Shown piece by piece: positions 36,552-46,001 of a stretch of DNA of 64,000 nucleotides; the first letter of the stretch is position 1; each line of letters opens with the position of its first letter. This stretch comes from Ruegeria meonggei (lineage in GTDB: Bacteria; Pseudomonadota; Alphaproteobacteria; Rhodobacterales; Rhodobacteraceae), in contig NZ_FWFP01000013.1 of NCBI RefSeq assembly GCF_900172215.1, forward strand, positions 83,211-147,210, read 5' to 3'. Made by a program: the position numbers and the translations under genes. The notes under the pieces were generated by a model. It was given only the letters and a program-made list of their open reading frames with translations, was not told the origin of the DNA and ran no database searches.

Positions 36552-37903
36552 CCCTGATCTCTGCCCTTCCTGCGTCGGACAGTTTCGAAACGACCGGAAA
36601 AGGAGCACGGCCCAGCGTTTTTGCAGTATCCGAGCTGGCCACGGCCAGTTTTGCCGCCGTGGGTCAGGAGCTGGTGCGGCTCGTGGCGGCGCTGAACCTT
36701 GCGCCCCAGCCGCCCGGGTTTTCGGTTGATCACCGGCTTGCCTCTCTCTGGTATGGGTATTCCTTCCAGCCCGAGGGCTGGGACATGCCCAACCTCTGGG
36801 ACGCCATCGCCGGGGATTATCAGGCTGCAGACGGCTGGATCAGGTTGCACACCAACCTGCCCCATCACAGAGCAGCGGCACTGAAGGTTCTGAAGACCGC
36901 ACCGGATCGGGACGCCGTTGCGCAAGCGCTGAGGGGGTGGACCGTCGCGGGTCTGGAAACCGACATTGTTGCCGCAGGCGGGGTTGCGGCAGCGATGCGC
37001 AGCCGGTCGGACTGGCTCGAGCATCCGCAGGGCCGTGCGGTGTCGCGCGATCCGTTGATCGGTTGGCACAGCCCACGCCGTATCACGCTGCGCGACAGGT
37101 CTGAGGCCACAATCGCGCGGCCATTGACCGGTTTGCGGGTTCTGGACCTCACTCGCGTTCTGGCGGGTCCGGTATCAACCCGCACGCTTGCGGGGTTCGG
37201 GGCCGAGGTGCTGCGTATAGACCCGCCCGGCTGGGACGAACCCGGCGTAATCCCCGATATTTCTTTGGGTAAGCGCTGCGCGTATCTTGACCTGAAAACA
37301 CCAACCGGGCTGGAGAAACTGCATACGTTGCTGTCCCAGGCTGATGTCTTTGTGCACGGGTACCGGCCCGGCGCGCTGGATGCCCTTGGGCTGGGCAAAA
37401 TCAAACGCGATGAAATTGCCCCCAACAGGGTCGAGGTTACCTTGAACGCCTATGGCTGGCAGGGGCCCTGGTCCAACAGGCGTGGTTTTGACAGCCTTGT
37501 TCAGATGAGCGCCGGGATCGCGGATGCGGGCCGTGCCTGGGCAAAAACTGACCGGCCCACGCCATTGCCGGTTCAAGCGCTGGACCACGCAACCGGGTAT
37601 CTGATGGCTGCCGCCGTTTTGTCGGCGATGGCCGAGGCCGCCTCTGGGAACGCGATCATGCATGCCCAGCTGTCGCTGGCCCGTACGGCCGAGCTGTTGG
37701 CCGCGCTGCGCAAGGCGGATGCGGACGAAGATATCACCGACGCAAAACCCGAAGATTATGCCCAGAAACAAGAAGCTTCTGATTGGGGTCTGGGTCAGCG
37801 CCTGAAACCTGCGCTCTCGGTGGGGGCTGCCCGAATGTCCTGGCTCCTGCCCGCATCGAAACTGGGAACGTCTCAACCGAACTGGCAGTCGCAAAAAGTC
37901 TGA
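36548..37903 (+). CDS. CoA-transferase family III (CaiB/BaiF) protein
   Basis: 451 residues. The family hallmark LRVLDLTRVLAGPVSTRTLAG is at about residue 195 with the acidic pocket IDPPGWDEPGV. An N-terminal extension of about 180 residues precedes the canonical part (most members start near the LDLTR motif), possibly a second partial domain. It starts with ATGA overlap at the end of yejE, so it belongs to the transporter operon. A catalytic Asp seems to lie further in, not identified with certainty. Confidence 0.82.
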   Translation: MTLISALPASDSFETTGKGARPSVFAVSELATASFAAVGQELVRLVAALNLAPQPPGFSVDHRLASLWYGYSFQPEGWDMPNLWDAIAGDYQAADGWIRLHTNLPHHRAAALKVLKTAPDRDAVAQALRGWTVAGLETDIVAAGGVAAAMRSRSDWLEHPQGRAVSRDPLIGWHSPRRITLRDRSEATIARPLTGLRVLDLTRVLAGPVSTRTLAGFGAEVLRIDPPGWDEPGVIPDISLGKRCAYLDLKTPTGLEKLHTLLSQADVFVHGYRPGALDALGLGKIKRDEIAPNRVEVTLNAYGWQGPWSNRRGFDSLVQMSAGIADAGRAWAKTDRPTPLPVQALDHATGYLMAAAVLSAMAEAASGNAIMHAQLSLARTAELLAALRKADADEDITDAKPEDYAQKQEASDWGLGQRLKPALSVGAARMSWLLPASKLGTSQPNWQSQKV

Positions 37904-37910
37904 GCAGACC

Positions 37911-37976
37911 GCCGCGCGGTACGCGCGGCCCGGCCCAACGCATTGGATTTCGTCTCGTCAGAGACGCAGCCCAATG
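37911..37976. terminator. Bidirectional terminator region with nested hairpins
   Basis: In the 88-bp spacer between convergent genes: GCCGCGCG-GTA-CGCGCGGC (37911-37929) and a nested hairpin with outer CATTGG/CCAATG (37941-37946, 37971-37976) and inner CGTCTC-GTCA-GAGACG (37951-37966). No long T-run. Confidence 0.5.
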
Positions 37977-37991
37977 GGGCGGGAGAGGCCC

Positions 37992-40376
37992 TTAGCGGTC
38001 ATCCCCTCCGGGGCCGATATCGTCCAGATAATCCTCGTCAATTGCAGCCTGAACGGCACCGGTTACTGCCTCACGCTCTTTGGGAGTCAGGTTCTCAGTT
38101 TCTTTACCATCGGCCAGACGCACGGTGACCTCGCGATGGGCAAACTTGATGCCTTCGCGCGCGAACAATTCCCGGATATCCTGATAGACCTTCTTACGCA
38201 CCAGCCACTGATCACCCGGTTTGGTCATGAACTTGACCCGGATGATCATCGCCGAATCCTGCATCTCGATCACGCCCTGCGATTTCAGCGGTTGAATGAA
38301 GTTTTCCCCGATCACCGGATCGCTCAGCATTTCCTGGCCCAGCTTCTTGATCAGCTTCCGCACCTTTTCAACATCCGTGTCGTAGGTCACCCGCAGTGGT
38401 AACTTCATAATCACCCAGTCACGGGAATAGTTGGTCAGAACCTTGATCTCACCAAATGGAATCGTGTTCAGCGCGCCCAGATGGTGGCGCAGCTGGAAGG
38501 ACCGAACCGAAATCTTTTCAACCGTCCCCTTCACATCACCGATGTCGATATATTCGCCTTTTCGGAACGCATCATCCAGCAGAAAGAAGGCGCCGGAAAA
38601 GATATCCCGCACCAGTGTCTGCGACCCGAACCCAACGGCCAGACCAACCACACCGGCACCCGCAAATAGCGGGCTGACATTGATGCCCAACTCCATCAGC
38701 GTGATCAGAACAATGGTGACGACAACCACCGCCAGTATTGCGCCCCGGAACAACGGCAACAGCGTCGCCAACCGGCTTTGCCCGCCTTCGCCCCCTTCGT
38801 CGCCCAGTTCGACCTCTTCCCCGCCCATGTCGGTTTCCTCGGCGATTTTCGAGTCGATCCAGATGCGGAAGAAATGGAATAGAATGTAGCCCATGAACAA
38901 GATGACCATCACATCAAGCGCACGCTCAATCGGCAGGTCCTCGCTCCAGCTTGCGTCGGGGTTCCAGATGACGACCAGCGCGTAAAGACCAACAACAAAA
39001 GCCAGAATACCAGCCACGCGGCGCGCCAGGTCCTCATAAGTCAGGATCGTATGTTTACGCTTCTCGGCTTCGGCGGTTTCGTGGCGCATCGCGGCGTCTT
39101 CATCCACGTCAACCTCAGTCTCGGGGCTCACAACCGCCAGCTTGCGGTTGCGGTCAAAATACCGCTCTAGCAAATAGTTCATCGCGCCGTAGGCCACGAC
39201 CACCGACATGAATATTCCATAGGTGCTGGCCACAATCGGAACCGAGTTTTCGTTTTCGAGCACCAGATCAACCGCCAGTTTGAACCAGCTGAACACGATG
39301 TAAAGCACCACAACCGGTGCCCAGGCGTAGGAAATGGAACGGGCGATCCATGACACCTGACCCGGTGCCCGTCCGCCACGCAGCGCGTTCGAAATGGCGC
39401 GGGCATTGAACAGGATCATCAGCACGTTACCCAGCGCACCAAACATGGTCAGGCCGCCATAGACCATGGCGTAAACGTTGTAGTTCAGACCAAAATCCGC
39501 CACCCAGGTCGCAAACAACACCACCGAGATGTCATAGGTCGCAAGGGCTGAGGCCCAGAAGTACAGCCGTTTGGCATCTCGGTCGGAAAACGGCGGTATA
39601 CGATACTGGCTCAGGTAAGGCGACAGCACCATGCGCCACAGATCGGACACTGTGCGGGACAGGAAGAAGGCCGTGAATATGGCTGTGAGCGTGAATTGGA
39701 CCGAGATGTCTTCGGCCTCGCCAAAGATCAGATACCCCACGATCAGGGCCATGATCATCGCAAAAATCGTGCCCCCGATCCCCATGACAAACCGAAAGAC
39801 CAAAAACGGCATCTTTTCCCGATATCCCTGCGGATTGTCTTTGGACCGGGCTACAACCAGCCTTCTTGCCAGGCGCTTGCCGTAAATCTCGGTCGACAGC
39901 CAACGCCCCAGCAGCAGGAACACGATGTTCCAGGCCAGAACCTCGACATAGGTCTGGATTCGACCATCCGGGCTGGTTTGGCGCAGGACGTATTGCACCT
40001 CAAAAATTGAATAAGGTAGCGCCTCGAGCCTGGATTCCATGGAATGCCGAAATTTCGAGAACCGCTCCTGCGCCTTCATAAGTTGCGATCCACCCGCCAT
40101 CGGATCGTGCGGCTCTGCAGCATTTGCCGTGCTGCCTTGCTGTGCCCCGGATGACACAATCTGGCCGGTGCTATCGATGACAATCACGCTGGCGCCAGAG
40201 TCGGTTGCGGCCTTGATCGCGGCGGCCAGATCACCGTCTTCGCTTGTGCCCGTTGTGGATTCAGAACCCGAACTATAGCCGGGGATCAAAGACGTCTGCG
40301 CCGCGGCGCCTGTGGCAAAGGCCGCTGCAAATGCCCAGATTATCAGAGAAAGTCCGGCAAACAGTTTGAGTTTCAT
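37992..40376 (-). CDS. MscS-family mechanosensitive channel, large form
   Basis: 794 residues with a signal peptide at the start (LFAGLSLIIWAFAAAFATGAAA), a periplasmic region, several membrane helices, and the MscS core near the C-terminus: the pore helix GAGVVGLAVGFGSQTLVRD and the beta-domain FFLLDDAFRKGEYIDIGDVKGTVEKISVRSFQLR. Much longer than E. coli MscS (286), similar to multi-helix MscK/YbdG-type channels. It likely protects against hypo-osmotic shock. Start chosen at 40376 from the signal peptide; the frame is open to 40409. Confidence 0.88.
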   Translation of the reverse strand: MKLKLFAGLSLIIWAFAAAFATGAAAQTSLIPGYSSGSESTTGTSEDGDLAAAIKAATDSGASVIVIDSTGQIVSSGAQQGSTANAAEPHDPMAGGSQLMKAQERFSKFRHSMESRLEALPYSIFEVQYVLRQTSPDGRIQTYVEVLAWNIVFLLLGRWLSTEIYGKRLARRLVVARSKDNPQGYREKMPFLVFRFVMGIGGTIFAMIMALIVGYLIFGEAEDISVQFTLTAIFTAFFLSRTVSDLWRMVLSPYLSQYRIPPFSDRDAKRLYFWASALATYDISVVLFATWVADFGLNYNVYAMVYGGLTMFGALGNVLMILFNARAISNALRGGRAPGQVSWIARSISYAWAPVVVLYIVFSWFKLAVDLVLENENSVPIVASTYGIFMSVVVAYGAMNYLLERYFDRNRKLAVVSPETEVDVDEDAAMRHETAEAEKRKHTILTYEDLARRVAGILAFVVGLYALVVIWNPDASWSEDLPIERALDVMVILFMGYILFHFFRIWIDSKIAEETDMGGEEVELGDEGGEGGQSRLATLLPLFRGAILAVVVVTIVLITLMELGINVSPLFAGAGVVGLAVGFGSQTLVRDIFSGAFFLLDDAFRKGEYIDIGDVKGTVEKISVRSFQLRHHLGALNTIPFGEIKVLTNYSRDWVIMKLPLRVTYDTDVEKVRKLIKKLGQEMLSDPVIGENFIQPLKSQGVIEMQDSAMIIRVKFMTKPGDQWLVRKKVYQDIRELFAREGIKFAHREVTVRLADGKETENLTPKEREAVTGAVQAAIDEDYLDDIGPGGDDR

Positions 40377-40749
40377 CGCGTTTTCTGTCCAATTCGCATG
40401 TTGCGCCACAGGTTACATAAGCACCTGCCCGGGTACAAATATTCAGCATCGGGCTTCTCAATATCGTGTCAGGTCGTGTTCCCGGTGCAATGTTTGCACC
40501 AAGATGGCTTGCAACCCTGCAAAAACCGCATATGACAAACCCGGCGAGATAAACAAGGATGGTTGCAAGTGCGGCACGCGCTGTATGCGCACTGGGCCAC
40601 GTACAAGCCGGGGCGCAAGATGTTGCCAATTCGCAATGTTTTTTGAATTTGCGCGATGTAAGCAATCCCTTTGGCAAGCGCCGACAAAGAATATACGATA
40701 ACGGGTGTAAACGCGCGGATTTACACCGAGAAACACGACAGGCGAAGGC
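40377..40749. promoter_or_regulatory. 373-bp intergenic region with repeated TTGCAA/GGTG-CACC inverted repeats
   Basis: No gene is visible here. Signals: GGTGCAA-TGT-TTGCACC (40484-40500), GGTGTAAA-N8-TTTACACC (40704-40727, 22 bp before the first glycosyltransferase), CTTGCAACC (40508-40516) and its inverted copy GGTTGCAAG (40561-40569). The two GGTG..CACC palindromes look related and could bind one regulator. It serves as the promoter region of the glycan operon and of the divergent MscS gene. Confidence 0.5.
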
Positions 40750-41964
40750 ATGAGCCTAGGACAACAAAACGACACATACGGCCGGGCGCCGCGCATCCTG
40801 TTCTATAGTCACGATACGTTCGGATTGGGTCATTTGCGGCGTTCACGCACGCTGGCCGGCGCGATTACGCAAGCCAACCCAGAGGCCTCGGCCTTGATTC
40901 TGACCGGATCACCGGTGGCCGGGCGTTTCACCTTTCCACGCCGCGTCGACCATGTACGACTGCCGGGTGTAACCAAACGTGCCGATGGATCTTATGCCGC
41001 GCGCACGATCGGGATGGGTATCGAAGAAGTGACTGAGCTGCGCTCTGGCCTGATTCAGACCGCTGTTCAGCAGTTTGATCCGGATGTGCTGATCGTCGAC
41101 AAAGAGCCCACCGGTTTTCGCGGCGAGCTGCTGCCCACTTTGGAAAGCCTTTTGCGCTCCAGGCGCACCAAACTGGTATTGGGCTTGCGCGATGTGCTGG
41201 ACGAACCCGAAGTTCTTGCCGCCGAGTGGGAACGTAAAGAAGCCGTCGCTGCAACCGAGAAATTCTATAATGAAATCTGGGTTTATGGCATGCGCTCGAT
41301 CTATGACCCGACCGAAGGATTGCCACTGAGCCCGGCGGCACAGTCACGTATTCACTGGACCGGCTATCTGCGCCGCGATCTCGGCCCGGTGGGTGAGCCG
41401 CCGGAACAGCCCTATATCCTGATCACCCCTGGCGGAGGTGGCGATGGCAGGGCGATGGTGGACCTCGTGCTGGCCGCCTATGAACAAGACCCCGACCTGT
41501 CACCACGCGCTGTGCTGGTTTACGGCCCGTTCCTGTCGGGTGAGCTGCGCGAGGATTTTGAGGCGCGCGTTGCTGCGCTGAACGGGCGCGTGACAGCGGT
41601 GGGGTTCGAATCTCAGATCGAAACGCTGTTTGCCGGGGCCGCTGGCGTGGTTTGCATGGGGGGCTACAATACGTTTTGCGAGGTTCTGTCTTTTGACAAG
41701 CGCGCCGTCATCGTCCCACGCACAACGCCGCGCCTGGAGCAATGGATACGTGCTTCGCGCGCCGAGGGACTGGGGCTGGTGCGGATGTTGGACGAATTCC
41801 GCGACGGGCTGACAACGGCCGCGATGATTAAGGCCATCCGCAATTTGCCGACCCAGGCCTTGCCGTCCGAGGCCATGCGGGATGGGCTGTTGGACGGGTT
41901 GGATTATGTGACTGACCGTGTGGATGCCCTGTTGCGCCGGGAACAGGAACGGGCCACCGGATGA
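40750..41964 (+). CDS. COG4671-type predicted glycosyltransferase, first in glycan operon
   Basis: 404 residues. N-terminal ILFYSHDTFGLGHLRRSRTLAGAI is the MurG-like GHLRR loop; a C-terminal nucleotide-sugar segment contains TPGGGGDGRAMVDLVLAAY and CMGGYNTFCEVLSFDKRAVIVPR, typical of GT-B transferases. No membrane segment or signal. It couples to the next gene by a 4-bp overlap. A paralogue, gene at 44862, lies in the same operon. Confidence 0.82.
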   Translation: MSLGQQNDTYGRAPRILFYSHDTFGLGHLRRSRTLAGAITQANPEASALILTGSPVAGRFTFPRRVDHVRLPGVTKRADGSYAARTIGMGIEEVTELRSGLIQTAVQQFDPDVLIVDKEPTGFRGELLPTLESLLRSRRTKLVLGLRDVLDEPEVLAAEWERKEAVAATEKFYNEIWVYGMRSIYDPTEGLPLSPAAQSRIHWTGYLRRDLGPVGEPPEQPYILITPGGGGDGRAMVDLVLAAYEQDPDLSPRAVLVYGPFLSGELREDFEARVAALNGRVTAVGFESQIETLFAGAAGVVCMGGYNTFCEVLSFDKRAVIVPRTTPRLEQWIRASRAEGLGLVRMLDEFRDGLTTAAMIKAIRNLPTQALPSEAMRDGLLDGLDYVTDRVDALLRREQERATG

Positions 41965-43208
41965 GCTCAACCCAGCCGAAATTGGCGGTGTTGGTCAAAG
42001 GATGGCCGCGCCTGTCCGAGACGTTCATCGCTCAGGAACTGGTCGCCTTGCAGGATGCTGGCCACAGCTTTGACATCTGGTCCCTGCGCCATCCGACGGA
42101 CGTTAAACGTCACCCGTTGCACGATCGGTTCAGCGGTCAGGTGCATTACCTGCCCGAATACCTGTACCAGGAACCACAGCGCGTCTGGGCTGCCCGCGAC
42201 GCCGCGCAGCGCCTGCCTGGCTATGCCCAGGCCTATAAGGTCTGGCGCGCCGACCTGCGCCGCGATCCCACCCATAACCGTATTCGCCGGTTCGGGCAGG
42301 CCTGCGTGCTGGCCGCCGAACTGCCCGATGCAACGCAGGTGATGTACGCGCATTTCATGCACACCCCGTCCTCAGTCGCGCGGTATGCCGCCATCATGCG
42401 CGGCCTGCCCTGGAGCTTTTCCGCCCACGCCAAAGACATCTGGACCTCTCCCGATTGGGAAAAAACCGAAAAGCTGCAGGCCAAAACCCATGGCGCAGCA
42501 TTTGGCGCGACCTGTACGGCCATTGGCGCAGATCACCTGCGCAGTCTGGCCGACGATCCGGCACGGGTCGATCTGATCTATCACGGGCTGGACCTGAACC
42601 GTTTTCCAGCGCCTCCTGAACGAAATGTCCGCGAAGCGGATGGATCGTTTCACATGCTGTCCGTTGGGCGGCTGGTCGAGAAAAAGGGGTTTGACCGCTT
42701 GATCGACGCGTTTGGCTTGCTGCCAAAGGCACTCGATTGGCACTGGACCCATATTGGCGGTGGAGGTCTTGGTGAGGCGCTGCGCAACCGGGCCGCAGCA
42801 GCTGGCGTGTCGCAAAGGATCACCTGGGCAGGGGCCTGTGACCAGCCCGAGGTCATCGCGGCCATGCGCGCGGCCGATCTGTTTGTACTGCCCAGCCGCA
42901 TCGCCGCGGATGGTGACCGCGACGGGTTGCCAAATGTGCTGATGGAGGCCGCATCTCAGCTTTTGCCAATTCTGTCCACTCCGGTCTCAGCCATTCCCGA
43001 ATTCATTGAAACCGGGACCCACGGTTTGCTGTCCGGCGACGACCCCGCCGCGCTGGCTTCTGCTATCACCCAATTGGCGGCCCAGCCCGACAAGTCAGCA
43101 GCCATGGCCACCAATGCCTATGACCGCCTGCTCGCCGAGTTCCGCATGGATCCCGGCATTGCCCTTTTGTCCAAACGGCTTAGCGCGTTGGGCGCGAGCA
43201 AAGACTGA
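41961..43208 (+). CDS. Glycosyltransferase family 4/1 protein
   Basis: 415-residue GT-B retaining transferase. Acceptor-domain region KTHGAAFGATCTAIG, donor-domain SVGRLVEKKGFDRLIDAF, and the catalytic/nucleotide-sugar segment LFVLPSRIAADGDRDGLPNVLMEAA. Resembles WcaL-type (colanic acid) transferases. Overlaps both neighbours (4 bp and 1 bp). Confidence 0.85.
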   Translation: MSSTQPKLAVLVKGWPRLSETFIAQELVALQDAGHSFDIWSLRHPTDVKRHPLHDRFSGQVHYLPEYLYQEPQRVWAARDAAQRLPGYAQAYKVWRADLRRDPTHNRIRRFGQACVLAAELPDATQVMYAHFMHTPSSVARYAAIMRGLPWSFSAHAKDIWTSPDWEKTEKLQAKTHGAAFGATCTAIGADHLRSLADDPARVDLIYHGLDLNRFPAPPERNVREADGSFHMLSVGRLVEKKGFDRLIDAFGLLPKALDWHWTHIGGGGLGEALRNRAAAAGVSQRITWAGACDQPEVIAAMRAADLFVLPSRIAADGDRDGLPNVLMEAASQLLPILSTPVSAIPEFIETGTHGLLSGDDPAALASAITQLAAQPDKSAAMATNAYDRLLAEFRMDPGIALLSKRLSALGASKD

Positions 43209-44284
43209 TGGCCCGGGTCGCCTTTTACACCCCGATGAAATCTCCGGACAGTCCGGTGCCATCCGGGGATCGTGAAATGGCGCGCAACCTGATGCGGGCA
43301 ATTGCGGCGCCAGGGGACAGCGTTGATCTGGTATCCCGGCTGCGCGTCTACGACAAACATGGTGACACACAGATACAGGCAGAACTGCGCCATGAGGCCG
43401 AAGCCGAGGTCCAACGGCTGATCGCTGAATTGCCCGCGGACACGGCGCTTTGGGTGACCTATCACAACTATTACAAAGCGCCAGATCTGCTGGGCCCGGC
43501 TGTGTGCAAGGCGCGGGACATCCTATATGTGCAACTGGAAAGCACCCGTGCGACCAGCCGCTTGAACGGCCCCTGGGCCGGGTTTGCCGAGTCCGCGCAT
43601 GGCGCGTGTGACGCCGCTCGTGTGATCTTCTACCACACTGCAAATGACCTGATCACGCTGCAGCGGGATTGGATCGCCGGTCAAAGCCTGGTGGAACTGC
43701 CACCGTTTTTACCAAGCGCGGACCTGCCGCCCGCGTCCTCTTGCGATGGGCCGATGCTGGCGGTCGGCATGATGCGCCACGGGGACAAGCTGGCCTCGTA
43801 TGACATCCTTGCGCAGACACTGGCGCAATTGGGGGATGATTGGGCCTTGAACATCGTAGGGGATGGCCCGGCCCGCGCAGAGGTCCAAGCACTCATGGCC
43901 CCGTTTGGCGACAAGGTCTGCTTTCTCGGCCAACTCGACCACGACACTGTACAGGCGCTGTACCAGACAGCCGCGTTGTTGGTCTGGCCCGGCGTGAACG
44001 AGGCATATGGCATGATCTATCTTGAGGCGCAGGCCAATGGTCTTCCGGTTGTCGCGCAGGACAGGCCCGGCGTCAGGGATGTGCTTGCCCAATCTGACTA
44101 TCCGTCAATCGATGCAGGCCCCGAGGCGCTTGCCGCCAGACTACACAGCTTGCTGAACGACCGACCGTTGCGGCAGTCACTGGGTGCCAAGGCCCGCGAC
44201 CGGATTGCCACGCGCCACCTTATGCCTGCGGCAACCGACCGGTTTTGGAAGGCGGTTCGACCACTGGTCAGGGGGCAAACATGA
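43208..44284 (+). CDS. Glycosyltransferase family 4 protein
   Basis: 358 residues, GT-B. The donor-side motif is VWPGVNEAYGMIYLEAQANGLPVVAQDRPGVRD (E-x7-E type). It starts in the stop codon of the preceding gene. N-terminal MKSPDSPVPSGDREMARNLMRAI fits the acceptor-site GGxxR-type loop of the family. Acceptor unknown. Confidence 0.83.
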   Translation: MARVAFYTPMKSPDSPVPSGDREMARNLMRAIAAPGDSVDLVSRLRVYDKHGDTQIQAELRHEAEAEVQRLIAELPADTALWVTYHNYYKAPDLLGPAVCKARDILYVQLESTRATSRLNGPWAGFAESAHGACDAARVIFYHTANDLITLQRDWIAGQSLVELPPFLPSADLPPASSCDGPMLAVGMMRHGDKLASYDILAQTLAQLGDDWALNIVGDGPARAEVQALMAPFGDKVCFLGQLDHDTVQALYQTAALLVWPGVNEAYGMIYLEAQANGLPVVAQDRPGVRDVLAQSDYPSIDAGPEALAARLHSLLNDRPLRQSLGAKARDRIATRHLMPAATDRFWKAVRPLVRGQT

Positions 44285-44865
44285 CCAAACTGGCCCTACT
44301 TCGCCATGGTCACACGCACTGGAACCGCGCGGGGCGCATTCAGGGGCGCAGCGACATTCCGCTGGATGACGATGCCCGGCCCGAGCTGGCAGCTGCGCGG
44401 CTGCCGGAACCCTGGGACCGCGCAGCCTTGTGGTCCAGCCCACTACTGCGGGCAAGTGAGACTGCTCGGCTGGTTTCCGGACATGATCCTCTGACCTCGG
44501 ACGCATTGACAGAGATGAACTGGGGCGATTGGGAAGGTTTGTGCGGCGTGGACCTGATTGCCGACCCAAACAGCGGATACCGCCACATCGAAGACTGGAG
44601 TTGGGATTTTCGCCCGCCAAACGGGGAAAGCCCGGCCGAGGTCTGGACCCGATTGGAACCCTGGCTGAACGGTCTGAGTTCGGACAGCGTCGCCGTGTGT
44701 CACATTGGCATCATGCGGGTCATTCTGGCCCGGGCCTGGGGATGGGAATTTGCTGGTCCCGCCCCCTTTCAAATCAAGCGCAACCGCTTGTATATCGTGG
44801 ATATGACAACACTGACTGCCCTGCCCGACCCTGTGCGTCTGATCCGGCCGGAGACGACCCAATGA
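44281..44865 (+). CDS. Histidine phosphatase family protein
   Basis: 194 residues with the phosphohistidine motif LALLRHGHTHWNRAGRIQGRSD, a second Arg in SSPLLRASETARL and the C-terminal His in VCHIGIMR, all in the usual order for the phosphoglycerate-mutase-like (RHG) fold. In a glycosyltransferase operon such an enzyme probably removes a phosphate from a sugar-phosphate intermediate, for example a glycosyl-phosphoglycerate. The reaction is inferred. Start 44281 overlaps the previous stop. Confidence 0.85.
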   Translation: MTKLALLRHGHTHWNRAGRIQGRSDIPLDDDARPELAAARLPEPWDRAALWSSPLLRASETARLVSGHDPLTSDALTEMNWGDWEGLCGVDLIADPNSGYRHIEDWSWDFRPPNGESPAEVWTRLEPWLNGLSSDSVAVCHIGIMRVILARAWGWEFAGPAPFQIKRNRLYIVDMTTLTALPDPVRLIRPETTQ

Positions 44866-46001
44866 AAGTGATGATCGTTGTTACCCATTTGCTGGGGACA
44901 GGGCACCTGAGCCGCGCCTTGACGCTGGGCCGGGCATTTGTGGAAGACGGGCACGAGACTTTTGTGGCAACCGGCGGGATGCCTGCGCCGCAACTGGACA
45001 GCGCCGGTATGACCCTGTTGGGTTTGCCGCCGCTGCGATCGGATGGCACTGATTTCACACGGTTGCTGACCCAGAGCGGCAAAGTCGCTGAAGAAGCCTA
45101 TCACGCAGCCCGCGCAACTGCGCTGGTTAAGGCGGTCCAAAGTTTTGCACCGGATGTGCTGATCACGGAACTTTTCCCATTTGGCCGTCGATCCCTGGCC
45201 GCCGAGTTCCTTGCCGGTCTACAGGCGGCCCGCGACTTGCCAAGAAAACCGATCATCCTGGGCTCGATCCGCGATATTCTGGCCCCGCCGTCCAAACCGT
45301 CCAAGGCAGACCGCACTGAAGACATCGTTTGTGAATATTATGACGGTGTTCTCGTCCACTCCGACCAGATCGTCATTCCGCTTGCGGTCAGCTGGCCAGT
45401 CACAGATCGCCTAAACGACCGTCTGTACTATACCGGTTTTGTCGCTCCGAAGGCTCCGGCGCCACACCCCGTGGGCGTAGGCAAAGACGAGGTTTTGGTC
45501 AGCGCAGGCGGGGGATCGGTGGGCCAACCGATCTTTCGTGCGGCCATCGAGGCCGCCCGCCAGATGCCCAACAGGCGCTGGCGCCTGTTGGTGGGCGGAC
45601 AGGATGCACCGGCGCGTATTGATCAGCTAAGACAATTGGCAGGAGATATTTCGGTGATTATCGAGCCAGTGCGCCCTGATTTTCGCCAGATGCTGCCCCT
45701 GGCCGCAGCGTCGGTCAGCATGTGCGGCTACAACACTGCGCTGGATATTCTACAATCCGGCACCCCTGCTGTATTTGTTCCCTTCGATGACGGAAAAGAG
45801 GTTGAGCAAAGCCTGCGGGGTCAAACCTTGTCCGAAATGCCCGCGACAAGTGTTTTGCCAAGCAAAAAACTGGATGGTGAGACGCTGGCCCGAGCCGTGG
45901 CTAAGGTTGTTACGTCAAACCCCCGACCGATATCCGATCGAGGCTTTGACGGGGCCACCAAATCGGTCGAAATTGCCAAACAGTTGAAGGCGCGGGCATG
46001 A
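44862..46001 (+). CDS. COG4671-type predicted glycosyltransferase, second copy
   Basis: 379 residues with VMIVVTHLLGTGHLSRALTLGRAF at the N-terminus and VLVSAGGGSVGQPIFRAA plus SMCGYNTALDILQSGTPAVFVPF in the C-terminal domain. Paralogue of the gene at 40750, so the pathway may use two related transfers. The open frame continues upstream but starts at the ATG that overlaps the phosphatase stop (ATGA). Confidence 0.82.
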   Translation: MKVMIVVTHLLGTGHLSRALTLGRAFVEDGHETFVATGGMPAPQLDSAGMTLLGLPPLRSDGTDFTRLLTQSGKVAEEAYHAARATALVKAVQSFAPDVLITELFPFGRRSLAAEFLAGLQAARDLPRKPIILGSIRDILAPPSKPSKADRTEDIVCEYYDGVLVHSDQIVIPLAVSWPVTDRLNDRLYYTGFVAPKAPAPHPVGVGKDEVLVSAGGGSVGQPIFRAAIEAARQMPNRRWRLLVGGQDAPARIDQLRQLAGDISVIIEPVRPDFRQMLPLAAASVSMCGYNTALDILQSGTPAVFVPFDDGKEVEQSLRGQTLSEMPATSVLPSKKLDGETLARAVAKVVTSNPRPISDRGFDGATKSVEIAKQLKARA

